A stretch of 64,000 bases of DNA from Spiroplasma endosymbiont of Lasioglossum villosulum. Lineage in GTDB: Bacteria > Bacillota_I > Bacilli_A > Mycoplasmatales > VBWQ01. The stretch spans positions 350,299-414,298 of the forward strand of contig NZ_OZ026539.1 of the NCBI RefSeq assembly GCF_964020195.1. Reading direction: 5' to 3'. Below the pieces are notes generated by a model that saw only the letters and a list, made by a program, of their open reading frames with translations, was not told where the DNA came from and made no database searches. Numbering within the stretch: position 1 is the stretch's first letter; the number at the start of each line of letters is the position of its first letter. Position numbers and translations under genes: made by a program. Shown here piece after piece: positions 29,510-41,752 of this stretch.

Positions 29510-29884
29510 ATGTTAGAAAATGAAGATAATGTTCAACAAACAACTGAACCTTTAATTGAAAATAATGCTCAACAAGAAATAGAAAATAAAGTTAATGAAG
29601 CAAAAAATAAGTTAAATAAACTTAATCAAGAAATTAAAGAAAAAGAAATAATTAATATATTTAAAAAATATCAAGTTAAAACTGAATTTTATGATTTTTT
29701 AAAATTTAAAACTAATAATTTAGAAAATTCAAAAATTGAAGAAACTATTAAAAAAATTATTAAAGAACAACTAGTATTTAAAGAAATAATTAATACAGGT
29801 GGTAAACAACAAACAATAATAACAAATCAACAAAATTCAATAAAAAGTACATTATTGGATTATAAAAAAAATAATAATTTATAA
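29510..29884 (+). CDS. Acidic coiled-coil protein, possible scaffold
   Basis: A protein of 124 aa, rich in E, N, K and Q, with an acidic N-terminus (MLENEDNVQQTTEPLIENNA) and a helical middle (VNEAKNKLNKLNQEIKEKE). It lies directly before the capsid-like gene (gap 18 bp), where scaffolding proteins usually sit. That position is the main argument; no sequence motif was recognised. Confidence 0.6.
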   Translation: MLENEDNVQQTTEPLIENNAQQEIENKVNEAKNKLNKLNQEIKEKEIINIFKKYQVKTEFYDFLKFKTNNLENSKIEETIKKIIKEQLVFKEIINTGGKQQTIITNQQNSIKSTLLDYKKNNNL

Positions 29885-29902
29885 CAGAAAGGAAATCAAA
29901 AA

Positions 29903-31084
29903 ATGGCAATACAATTCAATAAAAATTTAGATAATACCGAAAAATTAGTAGAAGCACCAGAGTTTATAGAATTTTATAAACAATCAAATTCACCATGAGC
30001 AAGTTTTTTTCCTATCGAAATGGTTAATTCAACAAAAATTGAATTTATAGTTAAAAAACCAAAAAATTCAGAAATTAAAGTATTAAAATGAAATGATAAA
30101 AGCAAAGGATTAGATGTTAGTTATGCTGAAACTGTTAAAATTTTAAAAGAAATTAAAGAAGAAGCTGTTGCGGGTGAAATAATTGCTAATGTTGATTTAA
30201 ATGCTGAAAATGGACAAAATTTATTAAATACAATGCAATATGAAGTTGCTAATGACTTAGCAGATTATTTAGCAAATAATGATACAAATGTAATTGCAAA
30301 ATATGCAACTAAAATAGAAATTACTGATAAAACACCATTAGGATATTTAAAATCAATGTTAGATGCTTGAAATACTTTATTTCAACTAAGAAATAGTAAT
30401 AATTGTCGTTTTTTTATTACTAATAATCTTTATGATACTATTGTTTATTTAGCCAATAATAAAGGTCTAATTACTGATAATCAAATTGCTCAACAATTAA
30501 GATTAAATGGAAATGATTTATACATCAAAGGTGTACTATCTCAAATTGTAATGGATGATTATATGACATTTACTGATAATAATGAAACTAAAATTATGTC
30601 TTTTGTTTTAGCAACACCAAGAGCAATGAAAAGATATATGTTACAAAATACAGTTGTATATGTTCAAGATATTGCTGATGGTAAAGTTGGAAGAAGATAT
30701 TTAGTTGGTGGAGAAGTAACTGGTGAATCAATACCCTATATAACAGATGAAGAAACAACTTCACGCTGAATGTTATGTGCAATTGTTAATAATGATAAAA
30801 ATGATTTAAAAACTAAAATTACAAGTTTAACAACTGATATTACTGCAAATGTTAATAACAATAATAGTGAATTAAATACACAAATAAAAAGTACTAATGA
30901 ACTTAAATCATTAAATCCTAATTTAACAAATCCAACTATTAAATATTTTAGTGATGCACAAGGAAAAACTAATGTAAGTAATCAAAAACAAAAAGCGGGT
31001 GACTTATACATAGTTATTTCTTCAAATGTTAATGATTTAAATTATAAAGGTTCAACAAATCCAATTAAAATAACTCTTAAATAA
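29903..31084 (+). CDS. Major-capsid-like protein
   Basis: A protein of 393 aa. Support comes from position (after the scaffold-like gene), size, and an N-arm plus alpha/beta pattern like HK97-type capsids. FIEFYKQSNSPWASFFPIEM and LVNTMQY-like helices come first, then the tail-side block PLGYLKSMLDAWNTLFQLRN. FFITNNLYDTIVYLANNKG and VVYVQDIADGKVGRRYLVGG follow. The last 90 residues are Asn/Lys/Thr-rich and look like an added domain. Ribosome binding site AAAGGAAA. The capsid assignment is inference. Confidence 0.6.
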
Positions 31085-31098
31085 AGGAAATTAATATC

Positions 31099-32796
31099 AT
31101 GCCAATCGGTACAACTAGTACAGCAATACTTTTAAACATAAATAAACCAAAACATACTAGAACAAGTAACCAACAAGAAAACAAAAGTTTTTGATGAGAA
31201 ATTTTAGAAATGATTGGTGTACAAGTTATAGCAGTAGCACTTGCTCCTTTTACTGGTGGATTAAGTGAAAGTTTTGCACTTGGATTAGGTGCAAGTGATT
31301 TAGTTGCTAGTATTAGTGCTGTTGGTGTAGAGTTTTTAACTGATTTTACTATTAATCAAGTTTATGATTATTTAAAAGGAAATGTAACAAAATTAAATAC
31401 TTTCTTTAATATACTTCCTGCATTTGCTGGACTTAATAAAATTAGTCGTGGTTATCGTACAAGTAAATTTATTAAACTAGCACAAAAAACTAAAACATTA
31501 GAACAAGTGGGAATTAAAGAAGCAAAAAATTTACAAGAAATTATTAGTCAAGTAAGTGGAAAAGAAATTTTAACAGATAAAATTATTGGTAATAAACGTT
31601 ATTTAATGAATTATAGTTTTACTCCTAATCGTGAAACAGTATTACGAGATTTAGGTTATGTTGCTGAAAGACAATATAAAAATAATTTTCAAAAATTAGA
31701 AGCACAAGAGTTAAAAGATTACTTATTATTACAAAATACATTAATAAAACTAAGTCCACAATTAACTCCTAAATTTAAAATTAAAGATATTGAAAAAGCA
31801 AATAACTTTTTAAAAAAATTTAATACTGATTTAAAAGAAGTATTAAAAATGAATCAACATGATTGATTAAATTTAGTTCATACAATACATACAGAAAATA
31901 GATATGGAAAAACTTTAATTTTAGATTTACAAAAAATTCGTGCTAATGCTATTAAATTTAATTTTAAAAATAATGTTATTCATCAACTTGTTTTAAAAAC
32001 AAATCAAACTTTTAAATATTTTGATATTAGATTTTATTTAAAAAAAGGTTTAAATAAATTTTGAAAAGATACACCATATTTTGAAAAAATACGAGAAAGT
32101 ATATATAAATTACAAGAAAAACTTGAAGAGTTAGAAAAACAAGCATTTGAAAAAATTCAGAAATTAAAAGAAAAAGCAACTGATTTATTTACTAGTGCAG
32201 AAAAAAGAGCAATTAAACACGCACAATTAATTCCATTAAATTCACCAGTATTTATGGGTTGTAAAATTCAACCTTTGTCATTAGATAAATGTGCAATTAC
32301 TATTTATCATCGTAATCCTAAGTATAAACCAATTACAGTTGTTGATAGTATTCTTAAAGCAAAAACTTTTGTTACTCAAATACATCCATTTCATTGATAT
32401 CGTTGATATAGTGGTTGATACATTGGTTATGGTGTTAATCGTAATAAATGATTAAAAGCAATAGCATTTGCTCCGCCAGTTATTCAACAAATAATTAGAG
32501 ATAGTTTTAAAGTATATAGAGAAATATTTAGAACTATTAGAACTTATCATAAAGTAATAAATGTTATTAATAATCCTATTGAAAATATTAACAAATCATT
32601 TAAAAATGTTGGTTTAAAGTTTTCAGTTAATACTTTATTTGGTACTGGATTATTACATCATTTGGAAAATTTTGCATATAGTCAAGTTGTAGAAAAAGGT
32701 AAGAAAAAATTACAAAAAGAAATTATTCATATATCACATAGAAAAACTAAAACAAAAACTAAACATTATAAAAAAGCATTTTTTAAGGAATGATAA
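31099..32796 (+). CDS. Large prophage structural protein, membrane-active N-terminus
   Basis: A protein of 565 aa. A Gly/Ala/Leu-rich hydrophobic region lies at about residues 37-90 (MIGVQVIAVALAPFTGGLSE, LGLGASDLVASISAVGVEFL). A long Lys-rich helical middle follows, with a coiled section (LQEKLEELEKQAFEKIQKL). An aromatic patch HPFHWYRWYSGWYIGYG and a basic tail complete it. It could be an internal virion/DNA-injection protein; no direct homology seen. Ribosome binding site AAAGGAAA. Confidence 0.65.
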
Positions 32797-32799
32797 ATT

Positions 32800-34860
32800 A
32801 TGATTAATAAACTTTGAACTGGTGTCAGTCTAGAAAATTATAATAACTGATATCCATTAACTGGAAAAATTACAGAAACACCACAGCAATATATACAAAC
32901 ATGACCAAATGTTAATGATTGATTTAAAACTTTTGCTATTCGTACTCAAAATGATATTAATGCTTATCTTGGTTTTATTTTATCTAAATTTCCTTTTGAT
33001 AGTTTTAAAGATGAATTAATTAAAGAAACATTAAGAGATATGGTTTATGTAACCGCTGAACATTGAGTATTTAATCGTACACCAATTGAATTTAATGTTG
33101 ATGCTACTATTCAGTTTAATAATGGTAGTCAATTTAGTGCAAATAGTATTCCTACAATTAATGTTTGAGATTTAGCACCAAGTAGAATGAAAATATGGGC
33201 AAGACTAACAGAATTAAAACAAATATTATCAAATTATAATGATGATGAAATAGATGTTGAAAAAATTGATTTAAAAGCATTTTATACTAGAAATCAAGTT
33301 GATGAATTAATCGAACAACAAAAAGAATTTACATTATCAAAACAAATTAAATTATATGATGATTTAGTTGATGATAATGAAAATGAAATATATAGAGGTC
33401 CTGTTAGTAAATTTATTAATAAAGGTTATGTTGCAATTGATTATGATAAAGAAACTGAAACAATGATTTTAGATTGACCTGATGAAATTGGTACATTACC
33501 ACCCGAAGCATTACAAAATAATCCACAAATTGGTGATTATACACATGCACCAACTTGTGATTTTTCTGCTAAACAACAAAAACGAATTACTACAAATGAA
33601 AATAATATTAAATTATTAGAAACTAAAGTTGATAATAATATCAAATCAATAGAAAATAAAATTGAGATTAATAAACAAAATATTGATGATATTAAAAATA
33701 ACTGATTTAATATTGAAACTAGTCCATTATGAAAAGAGATATCTAATGAACTTTCAACTGATAATTTAAATAAAGAAATATTAGTAATATGAGGTTATAT
33801 TTATGAGAGTGATATTTATAAATATAAATATACTAGAAAATCTATATTTAAATTAAATGAAGAATATGCAATAAAATCATATACTCTATTAGATACTTTT
33901 TATTCAGATAAAACTAATAATATTAGATTATATTTAACTTGCAGTAATTATAAAATTCGCGCTAGTGCTACACCCGGAACATATTATTCAGGATTTATTT
34001 CTAAAATATATCAATATCAAGGAACTGGAACACCAACTGAATTTATATCGGAAGAAGGTACTGAACGTGATTATTATACAAAACTAGAAACTAATAATTT
34101 ATTAGATAAAAAACAAAATAAATTAATTGCTGGTACTAATATAAATATTGATGAAAATAATAAAATTAGTGCTACTGGTGGTGGAATTGACCCAACTAAT
34201 TATTATACAAAACCAGAAGTTGATAAAAAATTAGAAGATACAAAAGCATTATTTCCAATTGCTTTTTCTATGAATGCTATTGGTCAAGAAATTCCTAATT
34301 TAGAAACTACTGATAAAACTATTGTTGGTGCTATTAATGAGTTAAAAGAAAAAATAAAAGATAAAAAGTTTTCAAATGATTATTTTAAATATAATACTGA
34401 AACAAATGAAATTTTACTAAATGATGAAGAAAATTCATTACTTTGTAAGGATTTATTAGAAAATAATGAATATAAATTATTAAAAACTCAAAATAAAAAA
34501 TTATTACAAGCAATTAATGAAATATTAGAAAAACAACCACAATCAAGTCCAAGTAGTTCAAATTGAAAAGAAGTAGGAACAAGAGAAAAAAATAAATGAG
34601 ATAATTGACAAATTACTTATGATTTTCAAGAGAATAAACATTATAGAGTTTATTATTCTTGAAGTATATATAATCCAGTTTATACTATTCAAGAATTTAT
34701 TATAATTGATAAAAAAATTGCTGGTGTACAAATACAAACCTTTAATGATAGTGCTAATATAGTAATTTTATCAGTTCAACATGCAAAATTGATTACTATT
34801 TATACTGGAAAAGGTAATTTAAAAGGTAATGTATGAAAATTAGAAGAATTACAGGAATAA
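32800..34860 (+). CDS. Tail-fibre-like protein
   Basis: A protein of 686 aa. The middle carries tail-fibre type units: RDYYTKLETNNLLDKKQNKL, LIAGTNINIDENNKIS, ATGGG and NYYTKPEVDKKLE, a pattern common in phage fibres. The N-terminal 130 residues form a Trp-rich domain (TGVSLENYNNWYPLTGK) that likely attaches to the virion. The C-terminus (WDNWQITYDFQENKHYRVYY and on) looks like a beta-rich tip domain for host binding. It starts three bases after the previous stop. Confidence 0.8.
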
Positions 34861-34864
34861 AATT

Positions 34865-34987
34865 ATGATTTGAAAAATTATAAAAATTATTTTAAGTTTA
34901 ATTGGAGTTTTATTATCTTCGGCTATTGCAGGTTTAATTATATTTATTATTGTAAAAATTGTATTAAAAATTAATCAAATATTTTAG
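34865..34987 (+). CDS. 40-aa membrane peptide
   Basis: MIWKIIKIILSLIGVLLSSA and on: almost entirely one or two TM helices. It starts four bases after the tail-fibre stop. Holins are often this small and hydrophobic, but nothing specific supports that role. Confidence 0.6.
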
Positions 34988-35007
34988 AAAGGTGGTGAAT
35001 ATTATTT

Positions 35008-36255
35008 ATGCTAAGTCGTTTTTTTAGAAAAGATAGAAGTAATATTAGTGATAATCAAAATGAAAAAGTAAAATTTTTAAGTAATAAAAATAAAAGTACA
35101 CATGCTTCTATTTTAAGTTATTTTGGTTTTAATGATTTTAATCATGAAACTTATTTTACTGATTTTGTAGCAGAAAATAACGTTAATTTATATAATGCTC
35201 CATTAGATATTAATAATGAAACTATTAAACAATATTTAATTCAACAAGAATTTTATAGAAAAAATTGAAATTCTATTTTTAAATTAAGTAAATTAGGAAT
35301 TAGTGGTTATTTAATTTATATTGCAAATGATAATTTATATTTTCAAGTAGTTGATATCCAACAAAGAGTTTATGATATTACTGGTAAATTAATTCAATGT
35401 ACTATTTTTTATGATAGTTATCAACAAAATGCACAAACTGTAAGATTATTTGAAGTTTATACGTTAAACAATGAACAAGTAACAATTAATCGTGCAATTT
35501 ATAGTATTAATGATAATAAAAAACAATTTCCATTAGATTTTAAATCATTCATTAATAACCCTAATTTAGCACAAGAACAAACACTAAATATTAAGTATAT
35601 ACCAATAGCAATTATGCGAAATAAAGCAAATGAATTAGCAGATTGTGATAAAGTAATGGATAAAATTAAAGCATTAGATGTTATTTATGAACAAATTGTT
35701 TTAGATACTATTTTAAACTCACCAAAGTTTATTTTTAGTCAAACTTATGGTAATGTTCAATCAACATTAGAAGAAGCAGTAAGAACATTAGTTACTAAAA
35801 ACTACATATTTAAAAGTGGTGGAGATAATAATGAACAAAACGAAAATATCAATATGACAAATAGTAATTTCAAAGGTAAAAATTTAACTGATATATACGA
35901 TTGAAATGTTAATGAAATATTTAAACGTTGTGGTATTCATATTCCAAGTCAAAAAAAATCTGCACAACAATCAGTTCCCAAAAGTACAGCAGTAAATATT
36001 TCAACTATTAATTATATTGAACAAAAATTATGACAATTTAATATTGATATTCTTAAATTTATTCAAATATTAATACGTTTAGACAAAGATTTATTAAATA
36101 GTAAAACCTTTAATATTAATGATGAACAAGAAATTAATAACTTAACAGTTAAATTAAAGTTATTTAATCCTGAAAATAACCAATTAATAGGAGAGAACAA
36201 TGGAAAACAACAACAAACCACAAACGAAGTTTCCACAGAAACAGAAACAAACTAA
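35008..36255 (+). CDS. Portal-like prophage protein
   Basis: A protein of 415 aa. Its beginning (MLSRFFRKDRSNISDNQNEK) is followed by APLDINNETIKQYLIQQEFY, WNSIFKLSKLGISGYLIYIA, FQVVDIQQRVYDI and IKYIPIAIMRNKANELADCD, in the order seen in small-phage portal/connector proteins (helical wing, beta stem, helical crown). The C-terminus is polar. AAAGGTGG lies upstream. It overlaps the next gene by 56 bases. The portal role is inferred from layout and size. Confidence 0.55.
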
Positions 36256-38230
36256 ACTTAATCAAGCAGAAGTAGAAAATGATTATTTAATTGATAATAT
36301 TCCTTATGATTTTACTAATATGATGAGTGCTACTAGTGACCCGGATATTAATAGAGCATACGATGAATTTAAAAAAAGAACTATATATATTTATGAAATT
36401 GAACGTTTATTTAAAAATAATGAAAATAATAGTTTAAGATTTTCAGCAAATACTATTAAAATAGGTTTTATTGATATTGATAAAGTATTAAAAACTACTG
36501 CTGCTGAAACATCAGACTTTACTATGCAATTAAATCAAAGAGCAAGTACTAATATTAATGATAATACTATTGAATATAGTATGACTGATATTAAAAATTT
36601 AATTTTTCAAGAAATAAATTTATTAAATCAATTTAAGTTATATGCTGTATCTATTAATGAACCCTTAACTGAAAATAATATTGATAATTTATATATCATT
36701 AATAATTATTCACAACCTTATCAAAATCCAAAAACAAGAAGTACTAAAAGTATAACTATTATTAAAATTAAAGATTTTAAAACAAGAGATGGTTATCCAA
36801 TCATTATTAAATTACAAAAACCATTAGACAAAGATACAAAAGTAATTGGTTTAAAAATTAAATCCCCTAGAAGCATGATTTTTGGCAATATAAAGGTACT
36901 TGGTGAAGTTGACAATATGGAAGTATACCCAAAGTTATTTGTCAAAGATAAGATAGCATTTCCCTTGTTATCAATGCCTATTGAAACTCAACCAAAAGTT
37001 AGAATATTACAACAATGATTTAGTGAACAAATTTTACCTTGAAATTTAGCAAAACAATTTATAGGACAAGAAAAATCAGTTTTAGATTTAATTAAAATTA
37101 GTACTGGTACTGTAACAAGAAAAGAAGTTATTAATAATGCAAGAGTAACTGATACTTGATTAGGTTGGGAAATGGGTGCTGTTTGAGATGGTAATTGACC
37201 ATTAAAACATGAAATACATTTGGAAGATAAAAAAGTTTTATCTTATAGTAATGAAGGATGATATGTTTATCTTGCAACTAATAATAGATTTAAAAGTATA
37301 GCAATTGAAATACAAGATGCGCCAACAATTGATAGTTTACAACAGTTATTATTAGATATGTTAAGTTATACATATAACTATAATAGAAATTTTAATGGTG
37401 CTTTATACAATGACAAAGGAAAAGCAATAAATAAGATGGCAGAATTACGTGATACATTTTCAGGACAAAAACCCGATGAAATAATTACTAACTTATTTAA
37501 ACAATGGGAGTTTGAATATCCAAATTATATAAAATTATTGCAAATTAAAGTATTTAAACAAGTATTTATTATGTTATCAAAATATATTTATTCATCATTA
37601 TCAATAAATAAAGGATTAAATGATGATAATAAAATATTATTACCTTATTATTTTGAATTAAAATCAAGCCCAATAAAACCTACTAAAGATGATATTTGAA
37701 GATTTACAGATATAAAAGTAATATTAAAATCTGAATATTTTGATTTTACAGATATTAATAACATTAAGTTAAAAAATAATGATATTAGCCAAAATCAATT
37801 ATTTAAATTAGATGATAATCAATTTAACTGATTATCTATAACTAATGAACTTGAAAGTAATAATATTCCGTCATTAATTCCTGCTGATTGAACATTAGGT
37901 AATGGAGAATATGGAAAGTATTTTACAAGAGCAATTATTAGTAACAATAAAATTGAAAATGCTTTAAATTTATACGGTTCAAATAAATCTCAATTATTTT
38001 CTAAATTAGAATTTTATAAAGAAATTTCACAAATTGATAATAATAATCAATTTGAATTACTAATTGAAAATCCGATTAATAACTTAAATCGGATTGAAAT
38101 TAGTGGTATATTTGGTGCTGGTAATTATGAAATAATTTTAATAACTGATAAACAAGAAATAAATTTAAAAAATATTAATTTATTTGATAAATATAATGAA
38201 AATATTTCTTATATAAATATAGAAATTTAA
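36200..38230 (+). CDS. Large prophage structural protein, unknown
   Basis: A protein of 676 aa starting inside the previous gene with AGGAGAG. Regions: a Gln/Lys-rich start, then a beta-rich middle (RDGYPIIIKLQKPLDKDTKV), a Trp-rich block (WLGWEMGAVWDGNWPLKHEI), a helical part (MLSYTYNYNRNFNGALYND), and a conserved C-terminal domain (LNRIEISGIFGAGNYEIILI). The C-terminal 230 residues reappear in the remnant at 62783-63480 at high similarity. Possibly a tail, head-fibre or receptor-binding protein. Its stop overlaps the converging gene at 38227. Confidence 0.72.
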
Positions 38231-38576
38231 TTATCAAAATATCCATCTGGATAAATACCATCTCATTTTATGTCATAATCAAGAATTTGTTTAACACTAA
38301 AATATAAATTTATTTTATGTTCATCACTTGTTTCATGTGATCATATTGTTGTTCCAGCCCCCCCCAGTAGACTGTATAATCATGTCCTAAATATGACTTA
38401 TAATTATAAGTTTTATAATATGACATTATACTTAATAAAAGTGCAGCTATAACAGCAGTTCATAATATTATTTTTTTATAATTTATTTTAATTCATTTTT
38501 TAAAATTATTTAATTTTTTTCCTTTTTCTTCTTTTTCATTTTCTATATTTTTTATCATTTCTTTGCTATCTTGCAT
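38227..38576 (-). pseudogene. Prophage membrane protein with a G8/C8 slippage tract
   Basis: ATG after AAGGAG. Charged N-terminus, one TM helix (IILWTAVIAALLLSIMSYYK), then an outside domain. The C8 run at 38358-38365 (G8 in the mRNA) puts the frame out, so the protein ends early at 38310. With one more G it would read AGTTIWSHETSDEHKINLYF and finish WDGIYPDGYFDN at 38227. The remnant gene at 62488 has the matching in-frame ending (WDGTYPDGYFNK). Eight G in a row is exceptional in this AT-rich DNA. Confidence 0.7.
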
Positions 38577-38724
38577 TTTAATTCTCCTTTTTTCCTTGAT
38601 TTTACTTTTAAATTGTACTATTTTTGATTATTTTTACAAGTATGCTTTTAAATGCAAAATAACATCTAAATTAAAGGCGTTTATTTTATGAGACCTATAC
38701 TATTAATTATATTGAAATTGTTTA

Positions 38725-40431
38725 TTATATAGCAAATGTGAAGATGCTTTTTTTCACAGTAGCATTATTTTTACCTCTAATTACATTTTTATATGGATAT
38801 AGTGCATAAAACAAAGCATCATATGGGTCTTGGTACATATTTTTGTCTGGAATGTTAGTTTTTGTTTCATCATAACGTAATTCTTCTAAACATTGAGTAG
38901 TTTTTGGTAAATCATCTTTATTAGCATAAAAGTTTCCATAACTCATAATATTTCTCATTCAAACCACTCTATTAGTTAATCCTGCTTCTTGATTTAAATT
39001 TGAAGCATGTTTAATAGCAGTTTGTGTTATTAAAATAGTATTATGTTCATCTATTAATTTTTGATTTAATCAATCCATTGCTGTTCTTGCTTTATCATCA
39101 TAAAAATAAATTACTTGGTCAAAATTTTCAAAATTATCCATTAATCCTAAAATTTCATTAACATAAGCATTAATTTTTTCGTTTTCATTAATAAAATCGT
39201 TTGGAGTAACTACTAATTCACAAATAACATACGGGTCATAATAACCAGTATTATTATATTCTTTAAAACCAACTACCATAAATACAGTATGGTCTTTTGG
39301 TCCCGTAGTTCAATCAATACCAACACTATAAAAATCAAATTTATACATATCTTTTTCTTGATTATAAAATTGTTTTAAATTATATGATTGTCAATATTTT
39401 ACTGTTTTTTGAAATGGAAAAATTGTTGCATCACTATCTAAAAATTCAAAACCATAATAAACAGTATTAAATTCATCAGGATTACTTTTTTTCATTTCTA
39501 ATAATGTTCTTTTTTGAATTTCAGGTAATTTATTTCAAAATGGTTGAATAGTAAATCTTAAAACAAATAAACCTAAACCACTAAATATGTCTTGATTTTC
39601 ATAGTAAACTTTACCAACTTTTTTAAGATTATTCATCACTTTATCATTTAATGGTAAAAATGGCGTACAGTATTTTAAATAAAATGGATGATATTTATCA
39701 TATGGATTACATGTAAAAGTAATAAAGAAACTTTTGTAAAAATAGCGAGTAATCTTTTGTCCAAATGTACTACTATATATATTTTTATCAATAAATGTTC
39801 AACTTCACTCTTTAATTGGTTCATTTGACACTTTAATTCTGTTGCTTCTAAACATAGAGTTTTGTAATCTTTCATATCGATATGTTAGTTGCTTTTCTGT
39901 TAAAGTTTCTTTTTCTTCAGCCATTATTATTTCATCTGTTCTTGAACCTAAAAAACTTGACCCACCCGCTTCTTTTCCAAAAATTTTATTACCATTAGCA
40001 TAACCAATAAAATCAATTTGTTGATTATTAGGAAAAATGATACAACCACCATCCTTAGTTATTTTTCATTTAATACCATGTGGGTTATTAGGTAGTAAAT
40101 TAATATCATATTTATCTAATAAAACTTGACAAACATTCATTAATGCACCAATTGTAGTTTCACTATGAGTATTTTCATATCTTCTTACTTCTTGGACACT
40201 ACTATCACTAAAATTACAACATATAAATAAATCAAATGCTAAACAGTTTCAAGTTTTTCTTGTTCCACGTGCAGTTGGTACAAAACGATAAAAACAATTG
40301 GTAGTAAAAAATTCTGCTCATTCATCACCAACAAATTGTTTAAAAATATCTCAACTAAAACCATAATTATTATCACTAAAATTAAGACTATATTTTTTAT
40401 TTAATTGTGCATAACTAGTGATAAAAGCCAT
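38725..40431 (-). CDS. terL: Terminase large subunit
   Basis: A packaging motor of 568 aa. The N-terminal ATPase has an unusual Walker A, VPTARGTRKT (residues 51-60), in place of a GxxGxGKT type, and a Walker B-like DEIIMAEEKE (about residues 190-199). The C-terminal RNase H-like nuclease has VGIDWTTGPKDHTVFMVVGF (first Asp), VIYFYDDKAR (second) and NMYQDPYDALFYALYPY (last). It is opposite in strand to the other phage genes and divergent from the transposase at 40506 (74 bp gap). Confidence 0.88.
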
Positions 40432-40505
40432 ATTTACTCCTTATTTTTTAAAAAAAAATTAAACTTAAATTATTAACAAACAAAAATTAGAAAGGAACAT
40501 TAAAA

Positions 40506-41666
40506 ATGTTTATATTACCATTTACTAATAATTTTGATTGAGATAAACATGATTTTAATCAAGATGAATTAAGTTTAAAATAAACAGAAGAATTATTTTC
40601 CAAAATAGATGATTATTTATGAAGTATATGTGATAAATCTGAATATAAATCATATAGATTTAGAAAAAGAAAATTAAAAACAAAAAAGGGTTTACTAACT
40701 TATAAACGGCGTATTTATAAACATTATAACATAGAAAAACAAAAAACTGAATACGTATCCTTATTAGATAACTATCTTGGTGTTAAAAAATATAGTAAGC
40801 TTGCACCAAATGTTATTAAACAAATTTTAAAATATTTTGCTGATGATAAAAAGTATCGTGATGTTTGTGATACTTTTATTGAAGGTTTAATAAGCAATAG
40901 TACAGTTTGTAGAACATATCAAAAATTTGAATTACCAAAAGCAAATATACCTAAAATAGTATTAGAAAAAAATCAAACTTTATATATAAATATTGATGAT
41001 GGACATAGAAAATTTAAGTTTAATGAAAAACACAATACTAAAAATTGTAAAAAATGTTCTATGAGATTATTAGTATTTTGTACTGGTAAAAAGAAAAATG
41101 GAAAATTAATTAATAAAAGAGCAGTTTGTAAAATAAGAGTATCAAAAACAGAAATTGGTGCAGAAAAAACAGCTAAATTTATTCAAAAATATGGTAATTT
41201 ATATTTTGAAAACTTTGACCAAGCAAATTTAATAGTTTGTGGTGATAGTGCAAAATGAATTAGAAAAACTGCTACAATTTTAAATGCTAAATTTATTTTA
41301 GATAAATTTCATGCTTTTCATGTTTTATTTCTTGGAATAATGGCTGGAAGAAGAAAAAATAAAATCACTAAATTACACTATCAAAATGCAATAACTTTAT
41401 TTGAAAAAGGTCAATATTATGAATTAATTGATTTTTTACAATCATTAACCTTACAATATAAAAAATTAAAAGTTGGTTATTTTATTAATGCAAAAGATGG
41501 TGTATTAAACCAAGCATTAGTTGAAAATATTGGTTGCTTTACTGAAACTAATATTAAACAAATTTTAAAACATATGATTGATGATAGAACTTATAATATT
41601 GATATGTATACAAAAATGGTTAATTTTAAATGCTATCAAATAAATACTGCCATCCAGTTATTATAA
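40506..41666 (+). pseudogene. UPF0236 (ISLre2) transposase with an early in-frame stop
   Basis: ATG with AAAGGAACA upstream, then 25 codons to TAA 40581-40583. The same frame then stays open to 41666, giving TYKRRIYKHYN, YINIDDGHRKFKF (first Asp), LIVCGDSAKWIRK (second) and FILDKFHAFHVL. It ends GCFTETNIKQILKHMIDDRT and NTAIQLL. It is clearly related to, but diverged from, the intact transposase at 60671-61801. If the early stop is real, an alternative non-ATG start would be needed. Confidence 0.8.
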
Positions 41667-41705
41667 ATTAAGATTAAAGATTTTTAAAAAAAATGAAAAA
41701 TAAAA

Positions 41706-41741
41706 TAAAACTTATTAAGTTTTACTTTAATAAGAGTTTTT
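41706..41741 (+). terminator. Terminator after UPF0236 transposase
   Basis: AAACTTATTAA pairs with TTAATAAGAGTTT, followed by TTG. The second transposase locus has the equivalent hairpin (CTTATTAAGG / CCTTAATAAG, 60608-60630), so it is a conserved part of the element. Confidence 0.75.
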
Positions 41742-41752
41742 GAGTTATAAAA

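Larger units (their letters stand above)
25751..41741. mobile_element. Prophage (tailed-phage type) with linked UPF0236 transposase
   Basis: About 16 kb of tightly packed genes. On the plus strand (25751-38230) are small early-type genes, a RuvC-like protein, an OB-fold-like protein, a scaffold-like acidic protein, a capsid-like protein, a long membrane-active-looking protein, a tail fibre, a portal-like protein and a large unknown structural protein. On the minus strand (38227-40431) are a membrane protein and terL. The UPF0236 transposase at 40506 is divergent from terL. No phage integrase or recognisable lysis gene is seen. TGA is used as Trp throughout, so the phage is host-adapted. A related locus lies at 60.7-63.5 kb. 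Ends are not firmly set. Confidence 0.82.

Noticed and set aside
30594..30782. Minus-strand frame within the capsid-like gene
   Set aside because: Shadow of the plus-strand coding sequence in a tightly packed operon; no start signal.
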